From Parcubacteria group bacterium GW2011_GWA2_42_14 (GTDB lineage: Bacteria; Patescibacteriota; Minisyncoccia; Sungbacterales; GWA2-42-14): a DNA stretch of 52,652 nt. A program made the position numbers and the translations under genes. Location: the NCBI GenBank assembly GCA_000998135.1, contig LCCV01000012.1, positions 1 through 52,652 of the forward strand, in the 5' to 3' direction. The notes beneath the pieces are model-generated. The model worked only from the letters and a program-made list of their open reading frames with translations, was not told where the DNA came from and did no database searches. Position 1 is the stretch's first letter. Every line of letters starts with the position of its first letter. This document shows, piece by piece, positions 7,628-16,081 of this stretch.

Positions 7628-9580
7628 TTCACTTTTTAATTCATTCCTGTTTTTACCGTTATTCAAAACTTCCGTAATTTCTTTAGCGTCCAGCGCGTTT
7701 TTTGTAAGAAGGAGTTCGGCAAGCTTAAGCACTTCTTCTTTCCTGCTTACGATAATATTTTTAGCTTCTCCCAGACATTCAGACAAAATCATCCGTACAT
7801 CTCCATCAATTTCCGCGGCCGTTTGTTCGCTAATCGGCCGTGAGCCGAAAAATCCCGCCCCCGACTTAAAAAATATGGTAGGTCCGAACTTACCCATACC
7901 CCACTCAGAAACCATTTTTCTGGCTAATTCCTCAGCTTTTTCAAAATCGTTTCCGCCGCCGGTAGTAATGCGATTTCTTCCCAAAAATATTTCTTCCGCA
8001 GCTCTCCCGCCAAGAAGAGATGTAATACGGGCTAAAATTGTTTCTTTTGAAGGCAAACTCGTTTCTTCGCTTCTGCTTAAGGTCATGCCCAAGGCCCAGT
8101 TTCTCGGCATCAAAGTTACTTTTTCTAAAATCTCTATGCCTTTTTCTACGGTTACAACAGCATGGCCCATTTCATGATAAGCCACAATTTTTCTTTCTTC
8201 CACGCTCATGATTAATTTTCTGGCAGGACCCATCTGAACCCTTAAAATCGCTTCTTCAAAGTCATGTTTGACGATTACCCGTTCCGGCTCTCCAAAAATT
8301 CTATCCTTAACCGACTGGGCGGCTTCCATAACTTTTCCGACAACGCCGGCTTTATTTTTTTCTTCTTCAAAACGGTGGCGCGCAAGCTGAGCCGCTTCAT
8401 TGGTTAACTGTTCCAAAGTAGCGCCTGTAAATCCCGGGGTTTTTAAAGCCAATTCACGAAGAACAACATCATGGGCCAAGCTTTTATTGGCAGTGTGAAT
8501 TTTAAGAATAGACTCGCGGCCGTCGGTATCCGGAGGCGGAACAAGGATTTTCTTGTCAAAACGGCCCGGACGCAAAAGAGCTTCGTCAAGAATATCTTCG
8601 CGATTTGTCGCGGCCAGTACCAGAATATCGCTATTTTTCGTTCTTAGGCCATCCATCTGATGCAAAAGTTCTGTTGTGGCGTGGTCAAATTCTCCGCTGG
8701 TGTCATAACCGCGCTTTCTTCCCAATGCGTCAATCTCGTCAAAAAAAATAAGGCAAGGCTGCATGGATCTGGCATTATCAAATAAACCTTTAATATCTCC
8801 CGCGCCGCTTCTGACGTAACTGCTTCCGATTTCAGCTCCGGAATAATCAAGAAAGTTAAGACCCGCCTCACCGGCCACGGCTCTCGCAACAAGAGTTTTC
8901 CCGCAACCCGGAGGACCTATAAGCAAAATTCCTTTAGGCAGGCGAATGCCCCACGCCTTGGCTTCTTCCTTGTTTTTATAAAGCGAAACAACGTCGCTGA
9001 ATTCTTCAATGACTTCGCTAAGCCCGCCCACATCTTTAAAGGTCGTGATTTTTTCTTCATCTTTAACAAGATGCGAAGAAACATTGCCGGAAAATGATGA
9101 ATGAAATAAGCCCTGACAAGCTTCCCAGTTTGAAAAAACTATCGCGCCAAGAGCAAACAAAAGACCGCCGGCCAAAAGCCAAGAAGCATTCGTCAGCAAC
9201 ATAATAAACGAAACCGCCAAAACTACGCCAAGAACAAAAACAAACACGGCCTGTTTTTTACTGAATCTTTTTCCCTCTTTCTCATCTTCTTTTTTTCCAT
9301 CCGGCATCCTTACCTTCAATTTTCTGTCGCGGTTGCTGCGGAAAAACATAAAAAGCGTAACCAACACTATTATCCAAATGGAGTGGAAAATAAACCAGTT
9401 ACCGGAAGTTAAATCCTGGCCGGGCCGCGAAGAAGAAGATGATGGAACTTCGAACACGCCGTAATCTTGGGAAGGATCATATTGGGCAAAAACTGAATGA
9501 ACCGCCATCGCCATAATTAGCGATAAACATAAAAACGCGGCGATAAAAAGGCGTTTCTGTTTCATCGTTTTTCGTGTCAA
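7616..9580 (-). CDS. ftsH: FtsH-type membrane AAA+ zinc protease with an atypical N-terminal region
   Basis: ATP-driven membrane protease that extracts and degrades membrane and short-lived cytosolic proteins. The AAA module is clear: Walker A GPPGCGKT at about 222-229, Walker B LIFFDEID at 277-284, the AATN sensor and the arginine-finger region RPGRFD. The zinc site HEMGH is at about 469-473, and the protease domain runs to the C-terminus. Length 654 is normal. The N-terminus is not: there is a signal-like segment (about 11-32), a Ser-rich loop, a helix (about 61-80), a charged loop and two further helices (about 110-151), where usual FtsH has two helices around a folded extracytoplasmic domain. 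It faces the SPFH/AAA gene across a 147-base divergent region. Confidence 0.93.
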   Translation of the reverse strand: MTRKTMKQKRLFIAAFLCLSLIMAMAVHSVFAQYDPSQDYGVFEVPSSSSSRPGQDLTSGNWFIFHSIWIIVLVTLFMFFRSNRDRKLKVRMPDGKKEDEKEGKRFSKKQAVFVFVLGVVLAVSFIMLLTNASWLLAGGLLFALGAIVFSNWEACQGLFHSSFSGNVSSHLVKDEEKITTFKDVGGLSEVIEEFSDVVSLYKNKEEAKAWGIRLPKGILLIGPPGCGKTLVARAVAGEAGLNFLDYSGAEIGSSYVRSGAGDIKGLFDNARSMQPCLIFFDEIDALGRKRGYDTSGEFDHATTELLHQMDGLRTKNSDILVLAATNREDILDEALLRPGRFDKKILVPPPDTDGRESILKIHTANKSLAHDVVLRELALKTPGFTGATLEQLTNEAAQLARHRFEEEKNKAGVVGKVMEAAQSVKDRIFGEPERVIVKHDFEEAILRVQMGPARKLIMSVEERKIVAYHEMGHAVVTVEKGIEILEKVTLMPRNWALGMTLSRSEETSLPSKETILARITSLLGGRAAEEIFLGRNRITTGGGNDFEKAEELARKMVSEWGMGKFGPTIFFKSGAGFFGSRPISEQTAAEIDGDVRMILSECLGEAKNIIVSRKEEVLKLAELLLTKNALDAKEITEVLNNGKNRNELKSEARE

Positions 9581-9652
9581 AGAGCGATTAGATTATATTA
9601 TCAAACTACAAAATTTGCCGTAAAAAGGCAAATAAGAAAATGAAAACAATTT

Positions 9653-9681
9653 TTGACAATTAAATTATTTTTTGCTACTGA
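9653..9681 (+). promoter_or_regulatory. Promoter for the SPFH/AAA gene
   Basis: TTGACA at 9653-9658, a 17-base spacer, then TGC-TACTGA (extended -10 start at 9673, hexamer 9676-9681). A ribosome site AGGGG (9717-9721) lies six bases before the ATG at 9728. The -10 hexamer is weak, so confidence is moderate. Confidence 0.45.
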
Positions 9682-9727
9682 TTATCCTAAAGAGAAGCAC
9701 GATTAATATCCGAAAAAGGGGCTAATA

Positions 9728-11383
9728 ATGAGCTCTCCTGAAAAGAAAAACGGTTTTTGGGCAAAACTTCTCTTGCTTGGAAAGTTCTTTGTAAAAATAC
9801 TGACCTTCGGTTTTGTCGGCAATCTGAATAAGAAGGATGAAGAAGAAAATGAATCAGCAGAATTTACCGCCCAAGAGCTTAAAGAGCTTAAATCTGAAAT
9901 CAAATCGCTTCCTAAAACCGGGCCATGGCTTGAGATCAGAGGAATTAAATTCCCCGCGCCGGGACATATTTTCCGGCTTAAAGAAACAAGCCGCTATCGG
10001 CTATTAGGCCCCGGCTCTCTAGTTTTTGTTCAAGGAGTAGAAATTTTTAAATTTTATTTGAGCATGGAAGATATTCCGATTGAAGCAAGGTGTTTATCCC
10101 TTGACAACGACGGCCGGCTGGCCACCGGTGCTACTATCATGGCAGTAAGAATTACAGACCTTGCGGAAGTAGAAAATGAACAAACTTACTTTGATAATTG
10201 GAAAATGCCCGCGAGAGAATTAAACGCGTTTCCTGACGGAGAAGCCGTAGAAACCGTTGATGAAATTATGATAGCCGCACAAGGAATGATGGGAGCCGCG
10301 GTTTTCCGGCTCCCCAAAGGCGCTAAGGGCATAATTGATTTGCCGACAGTTGAAAGCGCGGGAAGCCTTGACAACATCAATTCATCGCACCTCATAAACA
10401 AAATACATGTAAAATGCGGACTTCTTTTGCTCGGTCTTGACGCTTCTGTTGAAGTTTTCAAAGAGATTCTGGTAAAAAATTTTTCCATCCCCTTCGGCGC
10501 CTACGGCGATAAATGCAAAATATATTTTCCTTCATTTAGGGCGCATTTTGACCTAAACAGGTCGCAAATCCGCAAAAGGGCATTTGAGCCCGAATTGTTC
10601 AACCGCGTTATACTTGATGACGACTTAAGAACACAAATAATTTCGCTGGCAAAAAGCGAGGAAAAGGATTTGAAGCGCTGGGGAGTTGCCAATTTCCAAA
10701 AGGGCTGGGGCAAAATTTATCTTGCCTATGGCGCTCCGGGCACGGGCAAAACAATGACCGGAGAAGCTTTGGCGGAATTTCTAGGCCGGCCTCTCTATAT
10801 AGTAAATTCCATGGATCTAGGGCTGCATACTTCATTATTTGAAGCAAATTTCAAAAACGTAATTGAACGGACCGCCCGCTGGAATTCGGTTACGGTCATT
10901 GATGAGGCGGAATCAATACTTCGCTCGCGGGATTTGGAAGCAATTGACTCCAACATCCGCATTACGGCAGTTCTTAGAAACCTGGAGGGTTTGGAACGGG
11001 GCATCATCTGGTTTACCACCAATAGGCCGTTTGACATTGACATTGCCATTGAATCACGCATCAGAGCCATGTTTTTCTTTAAATTTCCGGATGAGGCCAA
11101 ACGCAGAAAAATTTGGGAAGTAACCATGCCAAGCGAATTGCCGATTGACGGCATGAACGAAACTATTTTAAATGAAATTACTTCAATTCAACTTGACGGA
11201 CGGGAAATCAAGAACGCCATTCAAAACGCGGCTGACATGGCCTCAAGCGGCAAATTGGAAAATGTGCCTGCCGAATACCTTCTTAAGGCCGCGAAACTAA
11301 TCCAGCAAAACCGGGAAATCATGGCCAATGCCAAAAAGGAAGGCGGAAGAACTTCGGGGAAAACGCCGGGTCAGTATTTATAA
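9728..11383 (+). CDS. AAA ATPase with an N-terminal SPFH/band-7-like domain
   Basis: Probably a chaperone-like ATPase acting near the membrane. Residues about 80-250 read like an SPFH (stomatin/prohibitin/HflK) domain: YRLLGPGSLVF, a DIP-type strand, then NDGRLATGATIMAVRITD, and later LLGLDASVEVFKEILV. This is my reading by pattern and needs a profile search. Residues about 325-480 are a clear AAA module: Walker A GAPGTGKT (335-342), Walker B VTVIDEAES, sensor FTTNRP and an arginine-rich SRIRAMFFF segment, followed by a small helical lid. There is a short hydrophobic stretch at 12-30. It is transcribed away from ftsH; in other bacteria SPFH proteins HflK/HflC bind and control FtsH, which would fit. 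A good ribosome site supports the start. Confidence 0.7.
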   Translation: MSSPEKKNGFWAKLLLLGKFFVKILTFGFVGNLNKKDEEENESAEFTAQELKELKSEIKSLPKTGPWLEIRGIKFPAPGHIFRLKETSRYRLLGPGSLVFVQGVEIFKFYLSMEDIPIEARCLSLDNDGRLATGATIMAVRITDLAEVENEQTYFDNWKMPARELNAFPDGEAVETVDEIMIAAQGMMGAAVFRLPKGAKGIIDLPTVESAGSLDNINSSHLINKIHVKCGLLLLGLDASVEVFKEILVKNFSIPFGAYGDKCKIYFPSFRAHFDLNRSQIRKRAFEPELFNRVILDDDLRTQIISLAKSEEKDLKRWGVANFQKGWGKIYLAYGAPGTGKTMTGEALAEFLGRPLYIVNSMDLGLHTSLFEANFKNVIERTARWNSVTVIDEAESILRSRDLEAIDSNIRITAVLRNLEGLERGIIWFTTNRPFDIDIAIESRIRAMFFFKFPDEAKRRKIWEVTMPSELPIDGMNETILNEITSIQLDGREIKNAIQNAADMASSGKLENVPAEYLLKAAKLIQQNREIMANAKKEGGRTSGKTPGQYL

Positions 11384-11472
11384 TTTTTTTGCCAAAAGAC
11401 GCCCGTCCTCCGCAGTAGCTCTGCTACGGAGAATAGAAATCCGCCTTCGGCAGAAAAAATAGCATAATTCCA

Positions 11473-11500
11473 AAACCCAATCTTTCATTGGGTTTTTTGA
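11473..11500 (+). terminator. Rho-independent terminator after the SPFH/AAA gene
   Basis: Stem AAACCCAA (11473-11480) with TTGGGTTT (11489-11496) directly followed by a T-rich run. Just upstream (11408-11433) is a second palindrome (CTCCGCAGTAGC-type) that looks like a dispersed repeat. Confidence 0.8.
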
Positions 11501-11530
11501 TTTTTAGCAATACTCAATGTTGCTAATTTT

Positions 11531-11682
11531 ACTTTGAATTACGAAACGTCATTGCGAGGAGCATAGCGCAGCGACGAAGCAATCTATTACTTATAAAAAG
11601 ATAGATTGCTTCGTCGCTCACTTCGCTACTGCTCCGTTCGCTCCTCGCAATGACGATTTGAAGACATTTCGTAATTCAAAGT
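11531..11682. repeat. Large palindromic dispersed repeat (GTCATTGCGAGGAGC family)
   Basis: Outer arms 11531-11546 and 11667-11682 are perfectly complementary over 16 bases. Inner arms start GTCATTGCGAGGAGC and end GCTCCTCGCAATGAC, with AGCAATCTA/TAGATTGCT next to the loop. A related copy is at 49480-49588. It has no coding frame and probably forms one long hairpin. It occupies most of the 377-base gap 11384-11760. Confidence 0.85.
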
Positions 11683-11701
11683 AATTTTAAAAAATTAATC
11701 A

Positions 11702-11734
11702 AAAACTGCCCCTTGACAAATTCGGGACAGTTTT
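11702..11734. terminator. Hairpin terminator, probably for the minus-strand Kazal protein gene
   Basis: Stem AAAACTG...CAGTTTT with one internal mismatch and an 11-base loop. T-runs on both sides of both strands mean it could stop transcription in either direction. It lies about 27 bases beyond the stop codon of the minus-strand gene. Confidence 0.6.
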
Positions 11735-11760
11735 TTATTTTTAATTGAGTTGTTCGCGTT

Positions 11761-13998
11761 TTAATAATTCGGGGATGTCGGAGTTAATTGGGTACATGAA
11801 CCCGCATACTTAACTGCAACTCCGGCAACTTTGGCCAAACATTCGTTGGAATATGTTTTTCCGTTTGCGCCGCATACCGGTTTATATTCATCGGTGCAAG
11901 CCGTTGTTGCCCTGCATTCTCCGGCGTAAGCCACTCCGGCTCCGGCAATTTTGGCATAACAGGCATTGGAATAAGTTTTATCGTTAGCGCCGCATACGGG
12001 ACTGTATTCTTGGGTACAAACTATTCCTCCGGTTGAATTTCGCGGAGAAACCGCTGTCGGCTCAAGCGGAATCGGAACCGGTCCGGTTGCAGAAGGAATT
12101 GCGGGAGGAACAGATTGCGAAACGCAATTGGCAAGCGGTTTTTGCAGAGCTTCATATTTTAACTTATAATCTTGCTCGTTGATTCTTCCGGCCTTAAATA
12201 TTTCCAAAAGTTCAGCCAAAGACCTTTTTATTTGCTCACACGCGGATAGCACAGGATAAGCCGGCTGTATTGGCAATGGCTTTATATCCGAAGGACGGAG
12301 AGAAGGCACGGATTGTATAACGCAAGAAGCAAATTCTTTTCGTAATGCCTCTAATTTAAGTTTGAAGTCACTTTCGCTGATTTGACGATTTTTAAGCTTA
12401 AATTCCAAATCGGACTGATTATGCTGAAAAATTTCGCATCTTGATTCCAGTGGCGGGCGCTTAATCCCGGTTTCTCCGGACTTTGGTGCTACGGCTTCAC
12501 CCGGATTCATCGGCATGGTTAGGCCGGGCATAGGCATTTGAGCCCCGCCCGGGCCCATCATATCGCCCTCAAGCATTCTTAATCCGTTTCTTGCCGCTAC
12601 TTCCGCGGAGCGAGCAAGTCCGAAAGCCACGCCATATTCACTTCTGTCAAAAGCTTCTCTGGCTTTTTGAAAATGAACTTTGGCCTGATCCAGCATTCGT
12701 TCAACTTGTTCCTTTTTATTATTGGGTACGCCCGGTTCGTTAATGGCAAACCTTCTTGTGGGAGTTGCCGGGCCAATACATGCCCATTTGCCGTTTCTGC
12801 ATTCCGTGGTTTGGGGAACAGGACATGCCGGAGCGACTCTATCGTCACAAGCAGTTCTTTCGGCGCCAACTCCTGGTTCATTGATAACAATATCCGAAGC
12901 GCCTGTTGGAATTTCTCTTTTTCCTTGAGACAATACCGGCTCGTTAACAACCAAACGCGCCAATTTTTCTTCAAGAAGCTTTATTAATTCTTCGGCTCTT
13001 TTCATTTGCTTTTCCGCCCTTTCTTTAATATCTCCTTCTTTTACAACTTCGTTATTCAGTTCTTCGGCGACTTTCCCCAGGGATGGAGAAAATTTTTCAC
13101 CGGCTCTCGCCTGTATTTCATCAATAATCATAAGGTGCCTGTCAAAATCTCCTGGCACGCGCTTAATCATTTCTTTAACTTCTTCGGGGTCATGTTTTTC
13201 CAAGGCATTTTTTAATTCTCCGTCAAGTTTTTGGGAAAATCTTTCGCGGAGTTTCATAAAATGTTCTTCGGTATTTTCCGGTAATTTCCCTTGTAAACGG
13301 TCAACAAATTCAACAGTTCGTAGATGCTCAAGCATTGGCGCGTCAGCCATATTTTTCTCAAATCTTTTAGCAAATTTTTCCGGGTCATCTTTTTTGGCCG
13401 CTTCAGCAACCCTTTCCACAAGTCCATCCCTAACCGATTTAATTTTTTCCTTTATTCCTTTCTTATCTTCATATCCGTCAAATTTTTTGGCAATTTCGGT
13501 AAAAAGCTTTTCGTGTTTTACAGTTCTTTCGGCAAGATTCTCCAAAAGACGGTCAACGTTGGGATTTTGCGAGGTTTCTTTTAAATTTTCCAGCCGCGTT
13601 TTTAACCGCCCCTGATTTTCCTGATAATTTTCCAGCGCCCTGGAAATGGCTGATTCATCATCCGGTTTTAATTCTTTAACTTTGGCAACTTCAGCGGCTT
13701 TCTCATTGGAAATTTTCAATTCCAATGCGGCTTTGGCCACAGCATTAAATGTAAAAACGCGCTGTATTCCTCTGCCCCATTCTTTAAAAAAGTACCATCT
13801 GCTTGTAGGCAGGATGCCCGGGTCAAAAACCCCAAGGTCATCTGAAGTTATAATTTCAACGACCTCGGTTGATTCTTGGGTTTGTTCCTGCCCCGTGTTT
13901 CCGGTTGTATCTTGAGCCCTTGTATCCAAAACCCAAAAAACAGCCGAAATGGCCAAAATTAAGCTTAAAAATGATATAAAAATATTATATTTTTTCAT
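11761..13998 (-). CDS. Secreted DUF5667-like protein with two C-terminal Kazal domains
   Basis: A 745-residue exported protein of unknown function. Residues 1-28 are a signal peptide. Residues about 50-190 (LPTSRWYFFKEWGRGIQRVFTF region) look like DUF5667, a domain often seen in Patescibacteria, and lead into long charged helices likely to be coiled coil. The middle has cysteine-bearing loops and two INEPGV repeats. Two related helical modules follow (CEIFQHNQ... and CEQIKRSL..., about 555-595 and 605-645), each bounded by cysteines. The C-terminus holds two Kazal-type protease-inhibitor repeats (CGANDKTYSNACYAK and CGANGKTYSNECLAK, about 665-735). The Kazal pair suggests binding or blocking of external serine proteases, but that is inference. 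Confidence 0.8.
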   Translation of the reverse strand: MKKYNIFISFLSLILAISAVFWVLDTRAQDTTGNTGQEQTQESTEVVEIITSDDLGVFDPGILPTSRWYFFKEWGRGIQRVFTFNAVAKAALELKISNEKAAEVAKVKELKPDDESAISRALENYQENQGRLKTRLENLKETSQNPNVDRLLENLAERTVKHEKLFTEIAKKFDGYEDKKGIKEKIKSVRDGLVERVAEAAKKDDPEKFAKRFEKNMADAPMLEHLRTVEFVDRLQGKLPENTEEHFMKLRERFSQKLDGELKNALEKHDPEEVKEMIKRVPGDFDRHLMIIDEIQARAGEKFSPSLGKVAEELNNEVVKEGDIKERAEKQMKRAEELIKLLEEKLARLVVNEPVLSQGKREIPTGASDIVINEPGVGAERTACDDRVAPACPVPQTTECRNGKWACIGPATPTRRFAINEPGVPNNKKEQVERMLDQAKVHFQKAREAFDRSEYGVAFGLARSAEVAARNGLRMLEGDMMGPGGAQMPMPGLTMPMNPGEAVAPKSGETGIKRPPLESRCEIFQHNQSDLEFKLKNRQISESDFKLKLEALRKEFASCVIQSVPSLRPSDIKPLPIQPAYPVLSACEQIKRSLAELLEIFKAGRINEQDYKLKYEALQKPLANCVSQSVPPAIPSATGPVPIPLEPTAVSPRNSTGGIVCTQEYSPVCGANDKTYSNACYAKIAGAGVAYAGECRATTACTDEYKPVCGANGKTYSNECLAKVAGVAVKYAGSCTQLTPTSPNY

Positions 13999-14299
13999 TT
14001 TGTTTATTATTCGAGCTTGTCAACCCTTCGACTTCGCTCAGGGCAGGGAATTTTATGATTAATGTAACTTCTCGATTTCACTCGAAGAATAATCAATATT
14101 GTTCGAGCCGAGTCGAGAACATACTTTAATTATAAAATTATAAATTTCCCCGCGGAGAACCTATTGAATAGTCGATTTAACCCAAAGAATAATCTATTTA
14201 CAACCTTACAGCTATTTTAACAAAAGTAAATTATTTCTTCAAATACAATCTCAAAAAACAGCATAATTCGCGATTGACTGCAAAAAACGGCGGACATTA
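13999..14299. other. Gene-free gap with short palindromic repeat fragments
   Basis: No reading frame with a ribosome site is seen. It contains fragments of the CCCTTCGACTTCGCTCAGGG type and TTCGAGCCGAGTCGAGAAC type, both common dispersed palindromes. The promoter of the Kazal protein gene should lie here, but no convincing -35/-10 pair was found. Confidence 0.5.
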
Positions 14300-14668
14300 T
14301 CAAAATAAATCCGATACACGCGACAAAGCAAGACGGTCCATGTCCTCGTCATTATAATTATCAACATGAGAAGACATGCACAAAAAAGCGATGATTGCGC
14401 CTTTTACCACAAACCACATGCGCGGCCATTGATTTGGGCGCAAGCCGGAATTTGGTATAACAAGCTCAATTTTCCAAAGCGTCCAAAGACCATTTTGTGT
14501 TACACGATGAAGTTTTGCCGGCGCAATAACTTGCCGCGGGTTTGTCGGATTAAATTGCACTTCACACAATCGTTCAAACGCAGAAAGACCGCCGCGTATA
14601 GTACGAAATCGCCGCTCTAGGGCGGCGATTTCTTTATGAATGCCGTCGTGGTACAAAAACTTAATCAT
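14300..14668 (-). CDS. Probable RelE/HigB-like toxin paired with a Panacea-domain antitoxin
   Basis: A 122-residue basic protein whose pattern fits the RelE/ParE toxin fold: N-terminal helices with KEIAALERRF, a middle strand LHRVTQNGLWTLWKIELV, then PRMWFVVKGAIIAFLCMSSHV and a C-terminal MDRLALSRVSDL helix. Such toxins act on ribosome-bound mRNA or on gyrase; which one applies cannot be told from this. Its ATG overlaps the TGA of the upstream antitoxin gene (ATGA, four bases), so the two are translated together. Function is inferred from pattern and partner. Confidence 0.65.
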   Translation of the reverse strand: MIKFLYHDGIHKEIAALERRFRTIRGGLSAFERLCEVQFNPTNPRQVIAPAKLHRVTQNGLWTLWKIELVIPNSGLRPNQWPRMWFVVKGAIIAFLCMSSHVDNYNDEDMDRLALSRVSDLF

Positions 14669-15156
14669 AAATCACTAAAATCTGTACCACGATAGAAAGC
14701 CAATTCGTAAGGAATTTCTTTCCGCAATTCCGTACCAATATATGGCGCTTCGGCATGAGATAATTCTTCTAATTGTTTACCGTTGAGATGACCATATTTA
14801 ATAACAATTCGATCCAGCATTTTCTTTTCTTCGTCGTCAAAAACAGAAAGGTCTGGTTCAGCGATACATTTATATATTTCAGTTGGATTGTATCCTTCTC
14901 GTTCCTCAACCTGCTCAATGCCGAGTAATTTCTTTTTCATCATTTCGGCTGTAATTTCTTCCAACGCGGAAGGCACGGGTCCCATTGGAAGCGCGCAATA
15001 AACATCGCCGGTAATTGATTTCTGACTTTTTTCGTATAAATCAAAATCCGCGAAATAGAGTAGTTTCGCCAGTTTTTTCTTGCCGCGCACTTCGCCTTTT
15101 AGCTTACGACATAAGTATAGAACGGCATTTTGATACTTTTTTCGGTGTAAAGACAT
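14665..15156 (-). CDS. Panacea-domain (DUF4065, SocA/PanA-like) antitoxin
   Basis: A 163-residue protein with the hallmarks of the Panacea domain: KKLAKLLYFADFDLYEKSQKSITGD near residues 26-50, then a PMGPVPSALEEI loop, and a C-terminal DRIVIKYGHLNGKQLEELSH helix pair. Panacea antitoxins neutralise a variety of unrelated toxins (PanA-PanT pairs). The gene lies first in the operon and overlaps the toxin gene by four bases, the usual arrangement. Only a short AT-rich gap precedes it; no clear promoter was recognised. Confidence 0.8.
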   Translation of the reverse strand: MSLHRKKYQNAVLYLCRKLKGEVRGKKKLAKLLYFADFDLYEKSQKSITGDVYCALPMGPVPSALEEITAEMMKKKLLGIEQVEEREGYNPTEIYKCIAEPDLSVFDDEEKKMLDRIVIKYGHLNGKQLEELSHAEAPYIGTELRKEIPYELAFYRGTDFSDL

Positions 15157-15271
15157 ATCAACTATATAATACTAAATATAATGATAAAAAACAACTGGTG
15201 GTGATGGTAACAAAAACCAGCATTTATGCTATTTTCTTAAACCAAAACTTAAATCCTTTCAACACTAAAAA

Positions 15272-15307
15272 AGAAAAAACCCGCCAGAGGTCTTACCATT
15301 TGGCGGG
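15272..15307 (-). terminator. Strong terminator of the small GC-rich gene
   Basis: On the minus strand a perfect CCCGCCA/TGGCGGG stem (15280-15286 and 15301-15307) is followed by a run of six Ts. It lies directly behind the stop codon of the gene at 15314-15808. Confidence 0.85.
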
Positions 15308-15313
15308 GTCGAG

Positions 15314-15808
15314 CTAATCTCGACGGGGTCGAGCTCGGCTCGACGAGAAGCTTTTCGGGCTACTCAGGCATTTCCAGGATGCGTGGACCTTTCTGCTCCA
15401 ACTGACGTATGGCTCCATTTCGTGCCAGTTGGGCCAGTAGGCTACCACACCCTCGACGTAACCCCAGCTTTCCCTCGAATCCCGGAGCACCTTTTGTGCC
15501 GATGCCCAGGGTTCTTTCGCCTTCCTCATGGCCTCGTCGAGCTGTGCCTGGGTTGCCGGATCGACTTCTCGGATGCGTCCGCGTTCCTGCTGGATAGCCG
15601 CCGCGCCGACATCATACCCCAGCCGCTCTATGTACTCTTCGACCGCAGTCATCAGCACTTCCTTATTTCCTCGTAGCGACTGAACAGACGGACCGCAGAG
15701 GGTCGTTGCGATCTTGTAAACGTTTTCTTCCTCCCGTTTATTGACACGCCACCGTAGGAAGAAACCACCTAACAGAAGTGCAAGCGCCAGAATGAGTACT
15801 TCTTGCAT
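15314..15808 (-). CDS. Small membrane-anchored protein of unknown function, unusual composition
   Basis: A 164-residue protein, not recognised. Residues 1-20 are one hydrophobic anchor, then positively charged RWRVNKREEE, so the bulk is probably cytoplasmic and rich in charged helices. The start at 15808 is chosen because a strong AAAGGAG site lies six bases before it; an upstream in-frame ATG at 15835 sits inside a hairpin. The DNA is visibly richer in G+C and uses different codons from its neighbours, which suggests transfer or special selection. The last 14 residues (SKSF... to ...RPRRD) are encoded by a tandem hairpin repeat (15308-15324, 15328-15344), and the stop codon is in a hairpin loop. 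It has its own promoter, structured leader and terminator, so it is a self-contained unit. Confidence 0.65.
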   Translation of the reverse strand: MQEVLILALALLLGGFFLRWRVNKREEENVYKIATTLCGPSVQSLRGNKEVLMTAVEEYIERLGYDVGAAAIQQERGRIREVDPATQAQLDEAMRKAKEPWASAQKVLRDSRESWGYVEGVVAYWPNWHEMEPYVSWSRKVHASWKCLSSPKSFSSSRARPRRD

Positions 15809-15825
15809 GACGTACTCCTTTCTTT

Positions 15826-15927
15826 GGTGGTTCACCCACCATGAGTTTCGACACGGTTCATCCGTGACGACCTGCGGAGGTTCATCCGCCGCAGAAGTTG
15901 ACTTTATTTATTGGAAAACCAACTTCT
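15826..15927 (-). promoter_or_regulatory. Structured 5' leader with four consecutive hairpins
   Basis: Four stem-loops lie one after another in the leader of the small gene: 15893-15900/15920-15927, 15872-15880/15886-15894 (one A-G mismatch), 15852-15856/15862-15866 and 15826-15830/15836-15840. As RNA the last three have nearly the same five-base loop (AUGAA, AUGAA, GUGAA) closed by GG...CC. Such repetition suggests a binding site for a protein or an RNA-stability element. Confidence 0.7.
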
Positions 15928-15968
15928 AGAGCGGAAAAACAATGAAATTTACAACAATTACTATTTTA

Positions 15969-15997
15969 AGTATAGCATATATAATCTATCTTGTCAA
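15969..15997 (-). promoter_or_regulatory. Promoter of the small GC-rich gene
   Basis: On the minus strand, TTGACA (15992-15997), a 17-base spacer and TGC-TATACT (hexamer 15969-15974): an almost ideal sigma-70 promoter with an extended -10. Transcription would begin about 155 bases before the ATG and include the four leader hairpins. Confidence 0.8.
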
Positions 15998-16057
15998 GCT
16001 CAATTTGCTTTTTTCTGTCAACTATATTAAATTAACCACATATTCAGTTCTTTAATA

Positions 16058-16066
16058 TGCTACAAT
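16058..16066 (+). promoter_or_regulatory. Extended -10 promoter element for the Ste24-like protease
   Basis: TGC-TACAAT, 16 bases before the start codon; no good -35 is present. AAAGGG (16068-16073) follows as a ribosome site, so the transcript leader would be very short. Confidence 0.4.
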
Positions 16067-16081
16067 GAAAGGGCAACAAAA

